Shown: positions 42,342 to 51,468 of the stretch, one piece after another | How the letters are laid out: each line of letters opens with the position of its first letter | How positions within the stretch are numbered: the first letter of the stretch is position 1 | Assembly: GCA_964579735.1 (NCBI GenBank) | Contig: CAZOHH010000001.1 | Location: 1-64,000, forward strand | From: CAILLO01 sp964579735 | Lineage (GTDB): Bacteria > Bacillota > Clostridia > Saccharofermentanales > UBA5734 | Reading direction: 5' to 3' | Length of the DNA: 64,000 nt | Notes under the pieces: model-generated | Seen by the model: the letters and a program-made list of their open reading frames with translations, nothing else | Databases searched by the model: none | Told to the model about the DNA's origin: nothing | Position numbers and translations under genes: made by a program

Positions 42342-42962
42342 CTATAGGATGCCCTTGGTGGACGGGATGCCGTCCTCGGCCGGGTCCAGCTCGACCGCGA
42401 CGCGGAGCGCACGGGCGAAAGACTTGTACAACGACTCGATGCGGTGGTGGTCGTTGGATCCGTACAGGCAGTTGAGGTGCAGCGTCAATCCGGCGTGGAC
42501 CGAGATGGCCCGGAAGAACTCCTCGACCAGCTGGTTCTCCATGCCGCCCGTGCATTCCCCGTCGAATTCGGCCTCGAAGACCAGGAAAGGCCGGCCCGAC
42601 ACGTCGACGACGGCCATGGACAGCGCTTCGTCCAGGGGGACGTAGGCGGAGCCGAAGCGGCGGATTCCCGTGCGGTCGCCGAGGGCCTGCTTCAGGGCCT
42701 GGCCAAGGCAGATGCCGGTGTCCTCGACGGTGTGGTGGCCATCGACATGGAGGTCGCCCTTGGCGCTGATGCGCAGGATCATGTCGGAGTGCTTGGCGAG
42801 GGATTCGAGCATGTGGTCGAAGAATCCGATGCCCGTCACGCAGGAGGTCTGGGGCGTGGTGGCCCCGCAGGCGGCGCGGAATTCCGCCGCGTCCAGATAC
42901 AGTTCCACGCGGAGTTCGGTTTCCTTCGTCCGCCGTTCGACGATCGCTTCCCGTTTGGCCAT
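42342..42962 (-). CDS. hisB: Imidazoleglycerol-phosphate dehydratase HisB
   Basis: Manganese-dependent dehydratase, 206 residues, monofunctional (no phosphatase domain). Duplicated metal motifs DGHHTVEDTGICLGQAL and the second NDHHRIESLYKSFARAL are visible, as well as TGIGFFDHMLE. The unusual N-terminal extension (MAKREAIVERRTKETE) contains two R-rich segments. It begins 18 nt after hisC. Confidence 0.97.
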   Translation of the reverse strand: MAKREAIVERRTKETELRVELYLDAAEFRAACGATTPQTSCVTGIGFFDHMLESLAKHSDMILRISAKGDLHVDGHHTVEDTGICLGQALKQALGDRTGIRRFGSAYVPLDEALSMAVVDVSGRPFLVFEAEFDGECTGGMENQLVEEFFRAISVHAGLTLHLNCLYGSNDHHRIESLYKSFARALRVAVELDPAEDGIPSTKGIL

Positions 42963-42980
42963 CGAGTTCGTCCTCCTCTT

Positions 42981-44093
42981 CTAGACGCCCGTCCCGAGAA
43001 GTCGGGACAGTTCGACGCACAGGGCGTCCATCTCCTCCGGCGTGCCCACCGTGATGCGCACGTGCCCGTCGATGCGGGGCTTCCGGAAGTACCGTACGAG
43101 TATACCGCGTTCCTTCAGGGCTTCATAGAGTTCAGCTCCGCCCAGTCGGGGGTGCCGCGTGAACAGGAAATTCGCCGCGGACGGGACCACTTCGAAACCG
43201 AGCTTCTGCAGCCGCCGCGCCGCACGCTCGCGGGTCTCGACGACGAGCGCCCTCGTCCGTTCGAACCAGGCCGGGTCGGAAAGCGAGGCGATGCCGGCGG
43301 CCTGGGCCAGGCGGTCCACGGTGTAGGAGTTGAAGGAATCGCGGATGCGTTCGAGCCCCTCGATCAAAACGCGGGAGCCGAAGGCGTAGCCCAGCCGGAG
43401 TCCGGCGAGGGAGCGGGCCTTGGAGGAAGTCTGCACGACGAGCAGGTTGTCGTGGCGGTCGAGCAGGGACAGCGCGGTCTCGCAGCCGAAGTCGACGTAC
43501 GCCTCGTCGACGACGACGGCGCGGTCGGGGTGCGCCGCGACGATGCGCTCGATGTCGGCGAGGGGGAGGGCGCGCCCGGTCGGGGCGTTGGGGTTGGGCA
43601 GCACCACGCCGCCGCAGGGGGAAAGGAACGCGTCGACCGGGATGGAGAAGTCGTCCGCTAGAGGAACCGTGCGGAAGGGGACGTCATACAGTCCGGCATA
43701 GACGGGGTAGAAGCTGTAGGTGACGTCGGGGAAGAGCACGCAGGCGGGCGGGTCGATTGCTGCGGCGACCCCGGCAGACCCGACCGCGGGCGCGGGGTCG
43801 AAGAAGGCCTGGAAGGCGAAGGCGAGGATCTCGTCCGAACCGTTGCCGACGAAGATGCGCTCGGGGGGGATGCCGTAGGTTTCGGACAGCGCGGCGCGCA
43901 ACGCCTTCGACGTGGGGTCGGGATAGAGGCGCAGCGTCGCGGCATCGAGCTCCCGCAGCGCTTTCTCGACGGCGGGAGAAGGCGGGTACGGGTTCTCGTT
44001 GGTGTTGAGCTTGATGTAGCGCTTGTCCTGCGGCTGCTCGCCGGGTACGTAGGGCGAGACGGAGGCGGCCTTGCGGCTCCAGAGGCGGCTCAT
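42981..44093 (-). CDS. hisC: Histidinol-phosphate aminotransferase HisC
   Basis: PLP-dependent class I/II aminotransferase of 370 residues. [14 protein letters not shown] at the N-terminus, [17 protein letters not shown], and the PLP-binding Lys in [16 protein letters not shown] identify it. It ends [20 protein letters not shown], the usual substrate-phosphate region. The start overlaps the hisD stop as ATGA. Confidence 0.96.
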   Translation of the reverse strand: MSRLWSRKAASVSPYVPGEQPQDKRYIKLNTNENPYPPSPAVEKALRELDAATLRLYPDPTSKALRAALSETYGIPPERIFVGNGSDEILAFAFQAFFDPAPAVGSAGVAAAIDPPACVLFPDVTYSFYPVYAGLYDVPFRTVPLADDFSIPVDAFLSPCGGVVLPNPNAPTGRALPLADIERIVAAHPDRAVVVDEAYVDFGCETALSLLDRHDNLLVVQTSSKARSLAGLRLGYAFGSRVLIEGLERIRDSFNSYTVDRLAQAAGIASLSDPAWFERTRALVVETRERAARRLQKLGFEVVPSAANFLFTRHPRLGGAELYEALKERGILVRYFRKPRIDGHVRITVGTPEEMDALCVELSRLLGTGV

Positions 44094-45460
44094 GGACGCA
44101 CCTCCCCGGACGGCTCCGGATTCCGCGCGCGGTCGGTGCCGAAGCGGACGCGGATGGCGTCGGCGTGGGCGGAGAGCCCTTCGGCGTCGGCGAAGGCGGC
44201 GATATCGGCGGCGCTGCGCTCGAGCGCCTCGCGGGTGTAGCGCAGGACGCTGGTCCGCTTCTGGAAGTCCTGGGTGGAGAGCGGCGAGAAGAAACGGGCG
44301 GTGCCGCTGGTCGGGAGGACGTGGTTCGGACCGGCGTAGTAGTCTCCGAGCGGCTCGGGCGAGTAGTTCCCGACGAAGATGGCGCCGGCGTTGCGAACCC
44401 GAGGGAGGAGCGCGTCCGGGTCGGCGACGCACAGCTCGAGGTGCTCGGGCGCGAGGCGGTTCGCGAAGTCGACGGCGACCTCAAGGTCGGGTACGACGAC
44501 GATGCCGGCGTAATCGGCAAGCGATCGTTCGAGGATGGTGAGACGCGGCAGCAGCGCTGCGCGGCGGGCTGTCTCGTCGGCGACGGCCTCTGCCAGGGTG
44601 GCGTCGGTCGTGACGACGACGGCGGAGGAGAGGACGTCGTGCTCGGCCTGCGACAGGAGGTCCGCGGCGACGAACGCGGGGTCTGCGGACGAATCGGCGA
44701 TGATCAGGATCTCGCTGGGCCCGGCGAACATGTCGATGTCGACCTGCCCATAGACGAGGCGCTTCGCCGTGTTCACCCAGAGGTTGCCCGGCCCGCAGAT
44801 CTTGTCCACCTTCGGGACCGTCGCTGTCCCGTAGGCCATGGCGGCCACGGCCTGGGCTCCCCCGACGCGATAGACCTCGTCCACGCCGGCGAGCTTCGCC
44901 GCGGCGAGGATGACCGGGGCCACAGAGCCGTCGATGCGGGGCGGCGTGCACATCACGAGCCGACCGACCCCGGCGGCCTTTGCGGGAATCGCGTTCATGA
45001 GAACGGACGACGGCAGCGGCGCGGTGCCGCCGGGGACGTAGATGCCGGCCGTGGCGAGGGGCGTCACGCGGACGCCGACGCGCGCGCCGGGCGAAGTCTC
45101 CGTCTCGAAGCCGGTCTCGCGCTGGCGCTCGTGGAAGGCGAGGATGTTGGCCGCGGCGCGCTCCATGACGGCCAGCAGGTCGGGGTCGACGGCTTCGAAC
45201 GCCGCCTCGAACTCGGCCGGCGTCACCCGCAGGTCCACGGCGCCGACGGTCACCTTGTCGAACCGCGCGGTATACGTGCACAGCGCGGCGTCCCCGTGCG
45301 AGCGGACATCGTCCAGGATCTCCTGCACCGTCGCGACGACATCGGTGCGCTCCATCTTGCCTCGTACGCCCAATGCCGCGATGGCGCGGTCCAGGTCCTC
45401 GGACGTCGTCGCCTGCAGGATCCGCGGCCGCAGCCCGGTCTTCCGCTCCGGCCCGCTCAT
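44090..45460 (-). CDS. hisD: Histidinol dehydrogenase HisD
   Basis: Zinc-dependent NAD+ oxidoreductase catalysing the last two steps of histidine synthesis, 456 residues. [45 protein letters not shown] and the zinc ligands in QAEHD are conserved, as is the C-terminal [16 protein letters not shown]. The start MSGPERK overlaps hisG as ATGA. Confidence 0.97.
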   Translation of the reverse strand: MSGPERKTGLRPRILQATTSEDLDRAIAALGVRGKMERTDVVATVQEILDDVRSHGDAALCTYTARFDKVTVGAVDLRVTPAEFEAAFEAVDPDLLAVMERAAANILAFHERQRETGFETETSPGARVGVRVTPLATAGIYVPGGTAPLPSSVLMNAIPAKAAGVGRLVMCTPPRIDGSVAPVILAAAKLAGVDEVYRVGGAQAVAAMAYGTATVPKVDKICGPGNLWVNTAKRLVYGQVDIDMFAGPSEILIIADSSADPAFVAADLLSQAEHDVLSSAVVVTTDATLAEAVADETARRAALLPRLTILERSLADYAGIVVVPDLEVAVDFANRLAPEHLELCVADPDALLPRVRNAGAIFVGNYSPEPLGDYYAGPNHVLPTSGTARFFSPLSTQDFQKRTSVLRYTREALERSAADIAAFADAEGLSAHADAIRVRFGTDRARNPEPSGEVRP

Positions 45461-46122
45461 CCCTTCACCCCCGTGCGCGCCAGCTCGGCGCGGACCGCCG
45501 CGACCAGCGCCCCGATGCGCTCCGCCTTCATCTTGAGGCTCACGCGGTTGACGACCATCCGGGCGCTGATATCCGCGATGGTCTCGAGTACTTCGAGGCC
45601 GTTCTCCTGCAGCGTGCGGCCGCTCTCGACGATGTCCACGATCACCTCTGAAAGCCCGACCAGCGGCGCCAGCTCGACCGAGCCGTTCAGCTTGATGATT
45701 TCCACGCTCTCGCGCTTCTTCAGCTCGAAGTATTCGCGGGCGATCCTCGGGTACTTCGTGGCGACACGCTTGTTCGGGATGCCGTCGAGCTTGCCCTTCA
45801 TCCAGGACGGCCCCGCCACGCACAGGCGGCAGGCGCCGAACCCGAGGTTCAGCACCTCGTAGAGGCGTCTCCCCTCCTCGAGCAGCGTGTCCTTGCCCAC
45901 GACGCCGATGTCGGCGGCGCCATACTCCACGTACGTCGGAACGTCCGCCGGCTTGGCCAGGATGAACCGCAGCCCGGCGGCTTCGTCCTCGAGGATCAAC
46001 TTGCGCGAACCCGAACGCGTGCACGATACGTCATAGCCGGCTGCCTCGAGGAGGCCGAGCGTCTGTTCCGCAAGGCGCCCCTTCGACAGGGCGATGGTGA
46101 TGGTTTCGTTCGTCTTGTCCAT
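45457..46122 (-). CDS. hisG: ATP phosphoribosyltransferase HisG, short form
   Basis: First committed step of histidine synthesis, 221 residues, the short form that lacks the C-terminal regulatory domain and needs HisZ for activity and feedback control. [28 protein letters not shown] and the PRPP-binding [14 protein letters not shown] are present. The ATG follows the hisZ stop with no gap (TAGATG). Confidence 0.97.
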   Translation of the reverse strand: MDKTNETITIALSKGRLAEQTLGLLEAAGYDVSCTRSGSRKLILEDEAAGLRFILAKPADVPTYVEYGAADIGVVGKDTLLEEGRRLYEVLNLGFGACRLCVAGPSWMKGKLDGIPNKRVATKYPRIAREYFELKKRESVEIIKLNGSVELAPLVGLSEVIVDIVESGRTLQENGLEVLETIADISARMVVNRVSLKMKAERIGALVAAVRAELARTGVKG

Positions 46123-47319
46123 CTATCGGACCTCCCCGCTCCGGGTCATGTACCGGACGCAGTCGATGCCGCGCCGTGCGCCCTCGGCCCGCAGGTCCTC
46201 CTCGGACAACCGCTGCACGTCGCAGGCCACGCGGCGACCCGCCGCCCGCTCCTTCGCGACATAGGCCTGCGCCTTCGCCCGCACCTCCGGGTCGTAGCCG
46301 AACCACACGTCGGGGCCGGACTTCGCGGGCAGGATTCCCTGGCGTCTCAGGGCGGCCATCACCAGGTTCACCCCCAGGGAGAAGCCCGTCGACGGCAGCG
46401 CGCGGCCGAACTCGCCCACGACGTTGTCGTATCGCCCGCCGGACAGGATGGGGAACCCGATGCCGTAGGTGAAGCCCTTGAAGATGATGCCGGTGTAGTA
46501 GTCGAGGCTCTGAAGCATCCCAAGGTCCACGGAGACATATCGCAGCAGCCCATCCTCCTCGAGGAGGCGGAGTACGTCGCGGAGGTTGCGCAGGGCGGCG
46601 AGGGCGCGGGGGCTGTCGGTCAGCGCCTCGAAGCGGTCCAGGGCGTCGAAGGTCCCCTCGAAGGAGGCCATCGTCGACAGCACCTCGCGGGCGGCGTCGG
46701 ACAGGCCGAGGAGGTCGGCGACCTCCTCGATCGCGAGGGTCTCCTTGGCGTCGATCAGCGCCGGCAGCGGTTCCGCGTCCTCGTCGGACACGCCCCATTC
46801 TTCGAGAAGAGCCTTGAAGAAGCCGACCTGGCCGACGGAGACCTGCAGGTCCTCGATGCCGGCCGCACGGGCCGCCGCGATGGCGGTCGCGATGATTTCG
46901 GCGTCCGCCTCAGCGGTCAGGGGTCCCATGAGCTCGACGCCGGCTTGGGTGAACTCGCTCTGCTTGCCGCCGCCCGCCCCAGCGAAGCGGACCATGTTTC
47001 CAACGTACGCGAGACGCAGCGGGGGCTCCTCGTCCTTCAGCAGCGTGGCCGCGAGCCGTGCGACCGGCACCGTGCCATCGTATCGCAGCGCGAGGATGCG
47101 GCCCTGCGCGTCGAAAAGCTTGAAGAGCCCCTCCTGGGGCGCGAGTCCTCGACCGGCCGCATAGACGTCGTAGAACTCGAGGCCGGGGGTCTCCACCTCC
47201 AGGAAGCCACGCGAGGCGAAGACCGCGCGGATCGCGGCTTCCAACGCGCGCTTCTTCGCGCAGTCGTCCGGGAGTCCGTCCTGGACGCCGTCGGGGGTGT
47301 GGAATCTCCAATTGCCCAT
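46123..47319 (-). CDS. hisZ: ATP phosphoribosyltransferase regulatory subunit HisZ
   Basis: Histidyl-tRNA-synthetase-like protein of 398 residues that lacks tRNA-binding function and regulates short-form HisG. It has motif-2-like LRYDGTVPVARL, and LDYYTGIIFKGFTYGIGFPILSGGRYD as in the family. It is the first gene of the his operon and lies next to a short hisG, which makes HisZ rather than HisRS the right call. The ribosome-binding site is weak (GAGG). Confidence 0.93.
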   Translation of the reverse strand: MGNWRFHTPDGVQDGLPDDCAKKRALEAAIRAVFASRGFLEVETPGLEFYDVYAAGRGLAPQEGLFKLFDAQGRILALRYDGTVPVARLAATLLKDEEPPLRLAYVGNMVRFAGAGGGKQSEFTQAGVELMGPLTAEADAEIIATAIAAARAAGIEDLQVSVGQVGFFKALLEEWGVSDEDAEPLPALIDAKETLAIEEVADLLGLSDAAREVLSTMASFEGTFDALDRFEALTDSPRALAALRNLRDVLRLLEEDGLLRYVSVDLGMLQSLDYYTGIIFKGFTYGIGFPILSGGRYDNVVGEFGRALPSTGFSLGVNLVMAALRRQGILPAKSGPDVWFGYDPEVRAKAQAYVAKERAAGRRVACDVQRLSEEDLRAEGARRGIDCVRYMTRSGEVR

Positions 47320-47340
47320 GCTCTCGACCTCGCTTCTGTG

Positions 47341-47364
47341 CTTTATCGCTTTACCGCTTTACTT
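47341..47364. repeat. Three imperfect octamer repeats in the hisZ leader
   Basis: On the plus strand CTTTATCG, CTTTACCG and CTTTACTT follow one another in what would be the 5' untranslated leader of the his transcript. They could be a regulatory protein site or a by-product of slippage. No T-box or attenuator structure was recognised. Confidence 0.6.
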
Positions 47365-47390
47365 CGATAACGCACTAAACCATTGGTGGG

Positions 47391-47419
47391 ATTATATCGG
47401 CGCTTCTTTTCCCTGTCAA
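47391..47419 (-). promoter_or_regulatory. Consensus sigma-A promoter of the his operon
   Basis: On the minus strand, TTGACA (47414-47419) and TATAAT (47391-47396) are separated by exactly 17 bp, a fully consensus vegetative promoter. The leader before the hisZ ATG would be about 65 nt. Confidence 0.95.
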
Positions 47420-47491
47420 TCCCCGTTCGTGGACCTGCAGTGAAGCCAGACCCTCGACACATCCCCTACAGTATACGATGGATCCGTCCCG

Positions 47492-47528
47492 TCGAAGAAG
47501 CCCCGCCTCCCTTGCGGAAGACGGGGCC
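47492..47528 (-). terminator. Rho-independent terminator after the Pro/Thr-rich protein gene
   Basis: On the minus strand a GC-rich hairpin (GCCCCG paired with CGGGGC, with an imperfect inner stem) is followed by CTTCTTCG. It lies between the stop at 47604 and the his promoter, so it insulates the his operon. Confidence 0.65.
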
Positions 47529-47603
47529 TGTGAACGGGAGAACCTCGGGCGGGTCAAGCAAGGGGGTGCAGGAGAGGCCTGCGGTCACCCGGACACGACT
47601 TCG

Positions 47604-48215
47604 CTACGGTGCGGGAATCTCCGTGGGGACTGCGGTCGGCTCGGTCGTCGGGGCGACGGTCGGTTCGACCGTCGGCTCAGCGGTAGGCGCTACGGTCGGC
47701 GCCAGCGTAGGCACGGGAGTCGGCATCGGACTCGGAATGGGGTGGTTCCCCTTGCCGGCGTGGCGGTATTCGTTCGTCGCCTTCATGATGTCCTTGACGG
47801 ACGCGTTTCCGTACTGTGCAAGCACTTGTTCGCGGGTCCAGCCGAGGGTCTTGGCCAGTCGGTCAAGAAGCAGCAGGCGTCCCGGCGGAATGCCGAGTGC
47901 GGCTGCGGTCATGATGCGTTCGTGGACGACGAGGGAATTGCCGCCGCAGATTTCAGGCGTAGGCTCTACCGTAGGCTCGACCGTCGGGTCAGGAGGCGCC
48001 GTGATCGGGGGGCCCAGCGTGATTTCGGGCGAGGGCTCGGGGGTTATCGTCGCCTCGATCGTAGGCTCGGGGGTGGCCGTCGCTTCAATCGTCGGCTCTC
48101 CGGTAGGAGGCGTGCTCAGGAAAGCGAGGGCGTCCGGCGCCGCGAGGACGAGGACGGCTGGGATGGCGGCGATCAGGAGGAGTGTCACCAGAATGGAGCT
48201 GATGGTCTTCTTCAT
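47604..48215 (-). CDS. Exported or membrane-anchored Pro/Thr/Glu-repeat protein
   Basis: A 203-residue protein of unknown function. The N-terminal MKKTISSILVTLLLIAAIPAVLVLAA is a signal peptide or anchor. A low-complexity stretch (PEPTIEAT, PTVEPTVE) follows, then a compact unit of about 70 residues (LVVHERIMTAAALGIPPGRLLLLDRLAKTLGWTREQVLAQYGNAS is its core region). A C-terminal PT-rich tail with PTVAPTAEPT-type repeats closes the protein. Such tails are common as cell-wall spacers. The start at 48215 is preferred over a GTG at 48224 on sequence grounds but is not certain. Repeats may expand and contract. Confidence 0.65.
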   Translation of the reverse strand: MKKTISSILVTLLLIAAIPAVLVLAAPDALAFLSTPPTGEPTIEATATPEPTIEATITPEPSPEITLGPPITAPPDPTVEPTVEPTPEICGGNSLVVHERIMTAAALGIPPGRLLLLDRLAKTLGWTREQVLAQYGNASVKDIMKATNEYRHAGKGNHPIPSPMPTPVPTLAPTVAPTAEPTVEPTVAPTTEPTAVPTEIPAP

Positions 48216-48338
48216 GAATGTCACTTCCTTTCCTACTGACAGGTGAAATGACCCCTATCACTATCCTATACGCACTGAAGTGGAAAGAAAACGGGGTGGC
48301 TACAGAAATCCTACCGCATCCAGCGGCCTTGCGAACGG

Positions 48339-48344
48339 TATAAT
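48339..48344 (+). promoter_or_regulatory. Possible -10 box upstream of the large membrane protein
   Basis: A perfect TATAAT lies 40 bp before the ATG at 48384. No good -35 hexamer is found at 16-18 bp distance, so this is only a candidate. Confidence 0.35.
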
Positions 48345-48383
48345 CCAGAGAGACTCCCCCGCCGTGGGGAGAAGGGGGAAAGC

Positions 48384-50569
48384 ATGGAGGCCGCTGGGGC
48401 GAAGGGATTCCGGACCGAGATGGGGGTGGTTGTCTATCTGGCGACGATCCTCTTGATCGCGTTGCTCGGGAACGCCCTGTTCGGTCTTTCCCTCTCTGGA
48501 TTCCTCCTGTTCCTCGTCTATCTGGTCTTCTATGTATTCTTGCCCGGCAAGGTATTGTCACGGATCCTGAAGCCCAAGGCTCTCGTCGGACTTGCCGATG
48601 ATGTCCTGGCCTTCTTTCTTGGATTCTTCCTCCTGGTCGCCGAATACTTCCTCTTCACATGGCTCGGTGTCCGATTCCTGCTGTCCGTCGTCTCCCCTGC
48701 CCTGCTTCTCGTTGGCATGGGATTCGGCCTCCGGCGAGGAACGGGTTGGCAGGCCCTGTTGAAAGCTGCGGTCCCTTCCGCCGACGGACCCGCCTACGTC
48801 CTGGCGAGCGTCGGCATGGCGGTCTCGGCTTTCCTCACCCTGTTCCGCTACCCTCGGCCCGACGTCATCCCGGGCGTCCAGCTGTACCCCGACATCGCCT
48901 GGCATATCGGAAACGTCGGCATCCTTTCCGGCGCCAATGGTTTCCAGGACACCCGCGTGCAGGGCGTGACTTTCACCTACCACTATTTCTCGGACCTCTT
49001 CTTCGCGATCGAGCGCCTCGTGTTCGGGGGCAATGCATTCGACCTGATCGTGCAGTACCAGTTCGTGCTCATCGGTACCTTGCTGGGGTTCACGGCGATC
49101 GCGTTCTTCTCCGAGGCCTTCGGGAAGCGCAGTTGGACCACCTACGCCTCCTCGGCCGTGCTCCTCTTCGTCCCCGCGGTCCTTCCTGGATATGGGAATC
49201 TCCTTTTCTTCCACCTCTTCACCAACGTCAACGCCATGGCTTTGGCCTTGCCGGCACTGATGGTTCTCCTGATTCTCGTGAAGAGACTCCTCGAGGACCG
49301 GAATGAACCGTATTCTATCGTGCTGATTCCCGCCCTGCTGATTCTGCTCGCGGGGCTTAAGGGGCCAGTCGCGTTCACAATCCTGGCCGCGCTGCTNNNN
49401 NNNNNNNNNNNNNNNNNNNNNNNNNNNNNNNNNNNNNNNNNNNNNNNNNNNNNNNNNNNNNNNNNNNNNNNNNNNNNNNNNNNNNNNNNNNNNNNNTTCT
49501 GCTCGCGGGGCTTAAGGGGCCAGTCGCGTTCACAATCCTGGCCGCGCTGCTGACCTTCGCCGCGCTACAGGTCCTCCGGCGTGGATTCGACCGGATCTGG
49601 GGTTTCACCCTACTCGCTTCCTGCATCGGTTACGCGGTGGTGCACTTCACGCTGCTCGACAAGGGCCTCTCCCTGATCACTCTCGGCCTCTCATCGCCGG
49701 TGGAGATCGTGGCGCGGGTACCCGCATATGCCGGGCTCTTCGCCATGGTGCCAAGGACCCCGCTCCTCGTGGCGGCGATGATCCCCTTCCACTTCCTGGT
49801 GGTGGGGTCCCCTCTCGCCATCTTCTTCCTGATCCGGGTGTTCCGGATCGCGACTCGGTGGGTCCGAGGAAAAGCCCTGCCGTCCTTCGAAGAATTCCTA
49901 CTGGTCTTCGCGATCCTGTCCGTCGGAGCATATTACACCATCGGGCATGCCGGACTCTCGCAGATGTACTTCCTGTTCGGCGCTCTTCCCGCCATCGTGC
50001 TTCTCGGCTTTGCGGAGGTCCGCGACCTGCTGACGCGCACGCGACCGGCGAGCACTCGGATCCTCGTCGCCTCCTTGCTGCTGATCACGGTTTCGGTCGG
50101 CGCGGTGGCTTCCTACCATGTCCTCCAGCGCAACGCGCTCGAGACGGTGAAGCTCCACGGCATCGACACCTCCTCCCCGACCGTGAACAAGGTCAGTTCC
50201 GCGGAGTACGAGGGACTCGCCTGGCTCCTGGCGAACACGCCTTCCTCCTCGCTGTTCGCGACGAACCGCCACGGAACGGATCGGCTTTTCTTCCTCTATA
50301 GTGCCTACACGGGTCGGATGTTCTATGTCGAGGGCTCTTCCTATGCCACCAACAGCGGTCTGTCCCGGGAACAGGCCGACGCGATGCAGCGCCTGAACGA
50401 CCGGCTCTTCCAGGCAGGGGTCAGCCGCAAGCTCGATCTGGCGAGGCGGCTCGGCATCGACTACGTCGTGTATTTCAAGCACGAGCGCGACCGAACACCG
50501 CCGAACGAAGCCCAAGGCTTCCGGCCGGTCTTCGACAACGCGGACATGACCATCTTCCAGGTCCTGTAG
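48384..50569 (+). CDS. Large multi-pass membrane protein of the polysaccharide locus, spans a scaffold gap
   Basis: Probable envelope-polysaccharide protein with many membrane segments (beginning VVVYLATILLIALLGNALFG) and a soluble C-terminus (about the last 130 residues, EYEGLAWLLANTPSSSLFAT onward). It resembles the architecture of GT-C type glycosyltransferases or related uncharacterised proteins, but no catalytic motif is certain. The frame is broken by 100 N at 49397; collapsing the 55-bp duplicated flanks yields a single 676-residue protein. AAGGGGG precedes the ATG. It is the only plus-strand gene at this end of the locus besides the GT2 at 62354. Confidence 0.7.
49397..49496. other. 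Scaffold gap (100 N) with duplicated 55-bp flanks
   Basis: The 55 bases before the N run (49342-49396) are identical to the 55 after it (49497-49551), both starting TTCTGCTCGCGGGGCTTAAG. Collapsing them keeps the membrane-protein gene in frame. The overlap length matches a common assembler k-mer of 55; that is inference. Confidence 0.95.
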
Positions 50570-50577
50570 GGATCCGG

Positions 50578-51468
50578 TCAGCGCAGCAGGCGGTTCTCGA
50601 CCTTCCTCAGGCGCCGGATCGTCCCGCGGTCGAGTCGGAGCGTTCTGCGACGGATGCGGTACGGACGAGCCCCTCGGAAGCCTTCGGCGAGCCCTGCGAA
50701 GAACTCGCGGGCAGCGTGGTCGCGCAGCGACTTGACACACATCTCGAGAGCGGACAGGAAGACGTAGACCACAAGGTGGAACGCCGGGTAGAAGGTGATC
50801 GCGAACCAGATCCGATTGCGGATGTAGTAGCGATATTTCGTCCGGTTCGTGCTGCGGACCGATGAGACCTTGTGACGGACGAGGAAGGCCGGATCGTAGA
50901 CCAGACGGTACCCTTCCCGGAAGATGCGCATCCCGAGGTCCGACTCCTCACCGGAATAGAAGAAGCCTTCCGGGAAATCCCCGGTCCGGTCGAGCACGGC
51001 CCGAGGGATGGCGAAGAGACAACCTACGAAGTACGAGGTCTCGAAGCGGCGGTCGCCCTTCGATTTGTCCTTGGCCGGCAGTTCCTTGCGGTCCGCGAGC
51101 CCCGTGAAATAGTTCACGATCCTCGGGCACAGGCATCCCAGCGTCGGGTCCGACTCGAATTCCGCAGCAAGACGGCGAAGGAACGTGGGGTCGTCGAGGA
51201 TGGCATCGTCGTCGATTCCGACCAGCAAGTCCCCCGTGCAGGCCCGCATCGCACGGTTGCGGCCGCCCGCGACGCCGAGGTTGTGGTCCGAAACAAGGAG
51301 AACGACGGTCGGGTAATCCCTGGCCACCCGCTCGCGCGTGGCGTCGCTCGAGCCGTTGTCCAGAAGGACGATCTCGAAGGGAGGGGTATCCTGCGCGAGA
51401 AGGTGGTCGAGGCAGTCGCAGAGATCCGCGACGCGGTCGCGGGTGATGAGGAAGCAGCTCAGCTTCAT
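50578..51468 (-). CDS. Glycosyltransferase family 2
   Basis: GT-A fold transferase of 296 residues. The nucleotide-sugar-binding region is SCFLITRDRVADL..IVLLDNGSSDAT; the DxD-like motif is GIDDDAIL, followed by FVGCLFAIPR and an acidic GEESDLGMR, the usual base region. A hydrophobic C-terminal helix (LVVYVFLSALEMCV) and a very basic tail (RRRTLRLDRGTIRRLRK) suggest membrane association. It is the last gene of the minus-strand polysaccharide operon and overlaps the MurJ-type gene as ATGA. Confidence 0.92.
   Translation of the reverse strand: MKLSCFLITRDRVADLCDCLDHLLAQDTPPFEIVLLDNGSSDATRERVARDYPTVVLLVSDHNLGVAGGRNRAMRACTGDLLVGIDDDAILDDPTFLRRLAAEFESDPTLGCLCPRIVNYFTGLADRKELPAKDKSKGDRRFETSYFVGCLFAIPRAVLDRTGDFPEGFFYSGEESDLGMRIFREGYRLVYDPAFLVRHKVSSVRSTNRTKYRYYIRNRIWFAITFYPAFHLVVYVFLSALEMCVKSLRDHAAREFFAGLAEGFRGARPYRIRRRTLRLDRGTIRRLRKVENRLLR

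Noticed and set aside
46123..47319. hisS (histidyl-tRNA synthetase)
   Set aside because: Its place directly before a short-form hisG in a his operon, together with its sequence, favours the regulatory paralogue HisZ.
47320..47420. T-box riboswitch in front of hisZ
   Set aside because: The leader after the promoter is only about 65 nt, too short for a T-box, and no T-box motif (TGGNACCGCG-like) is present.
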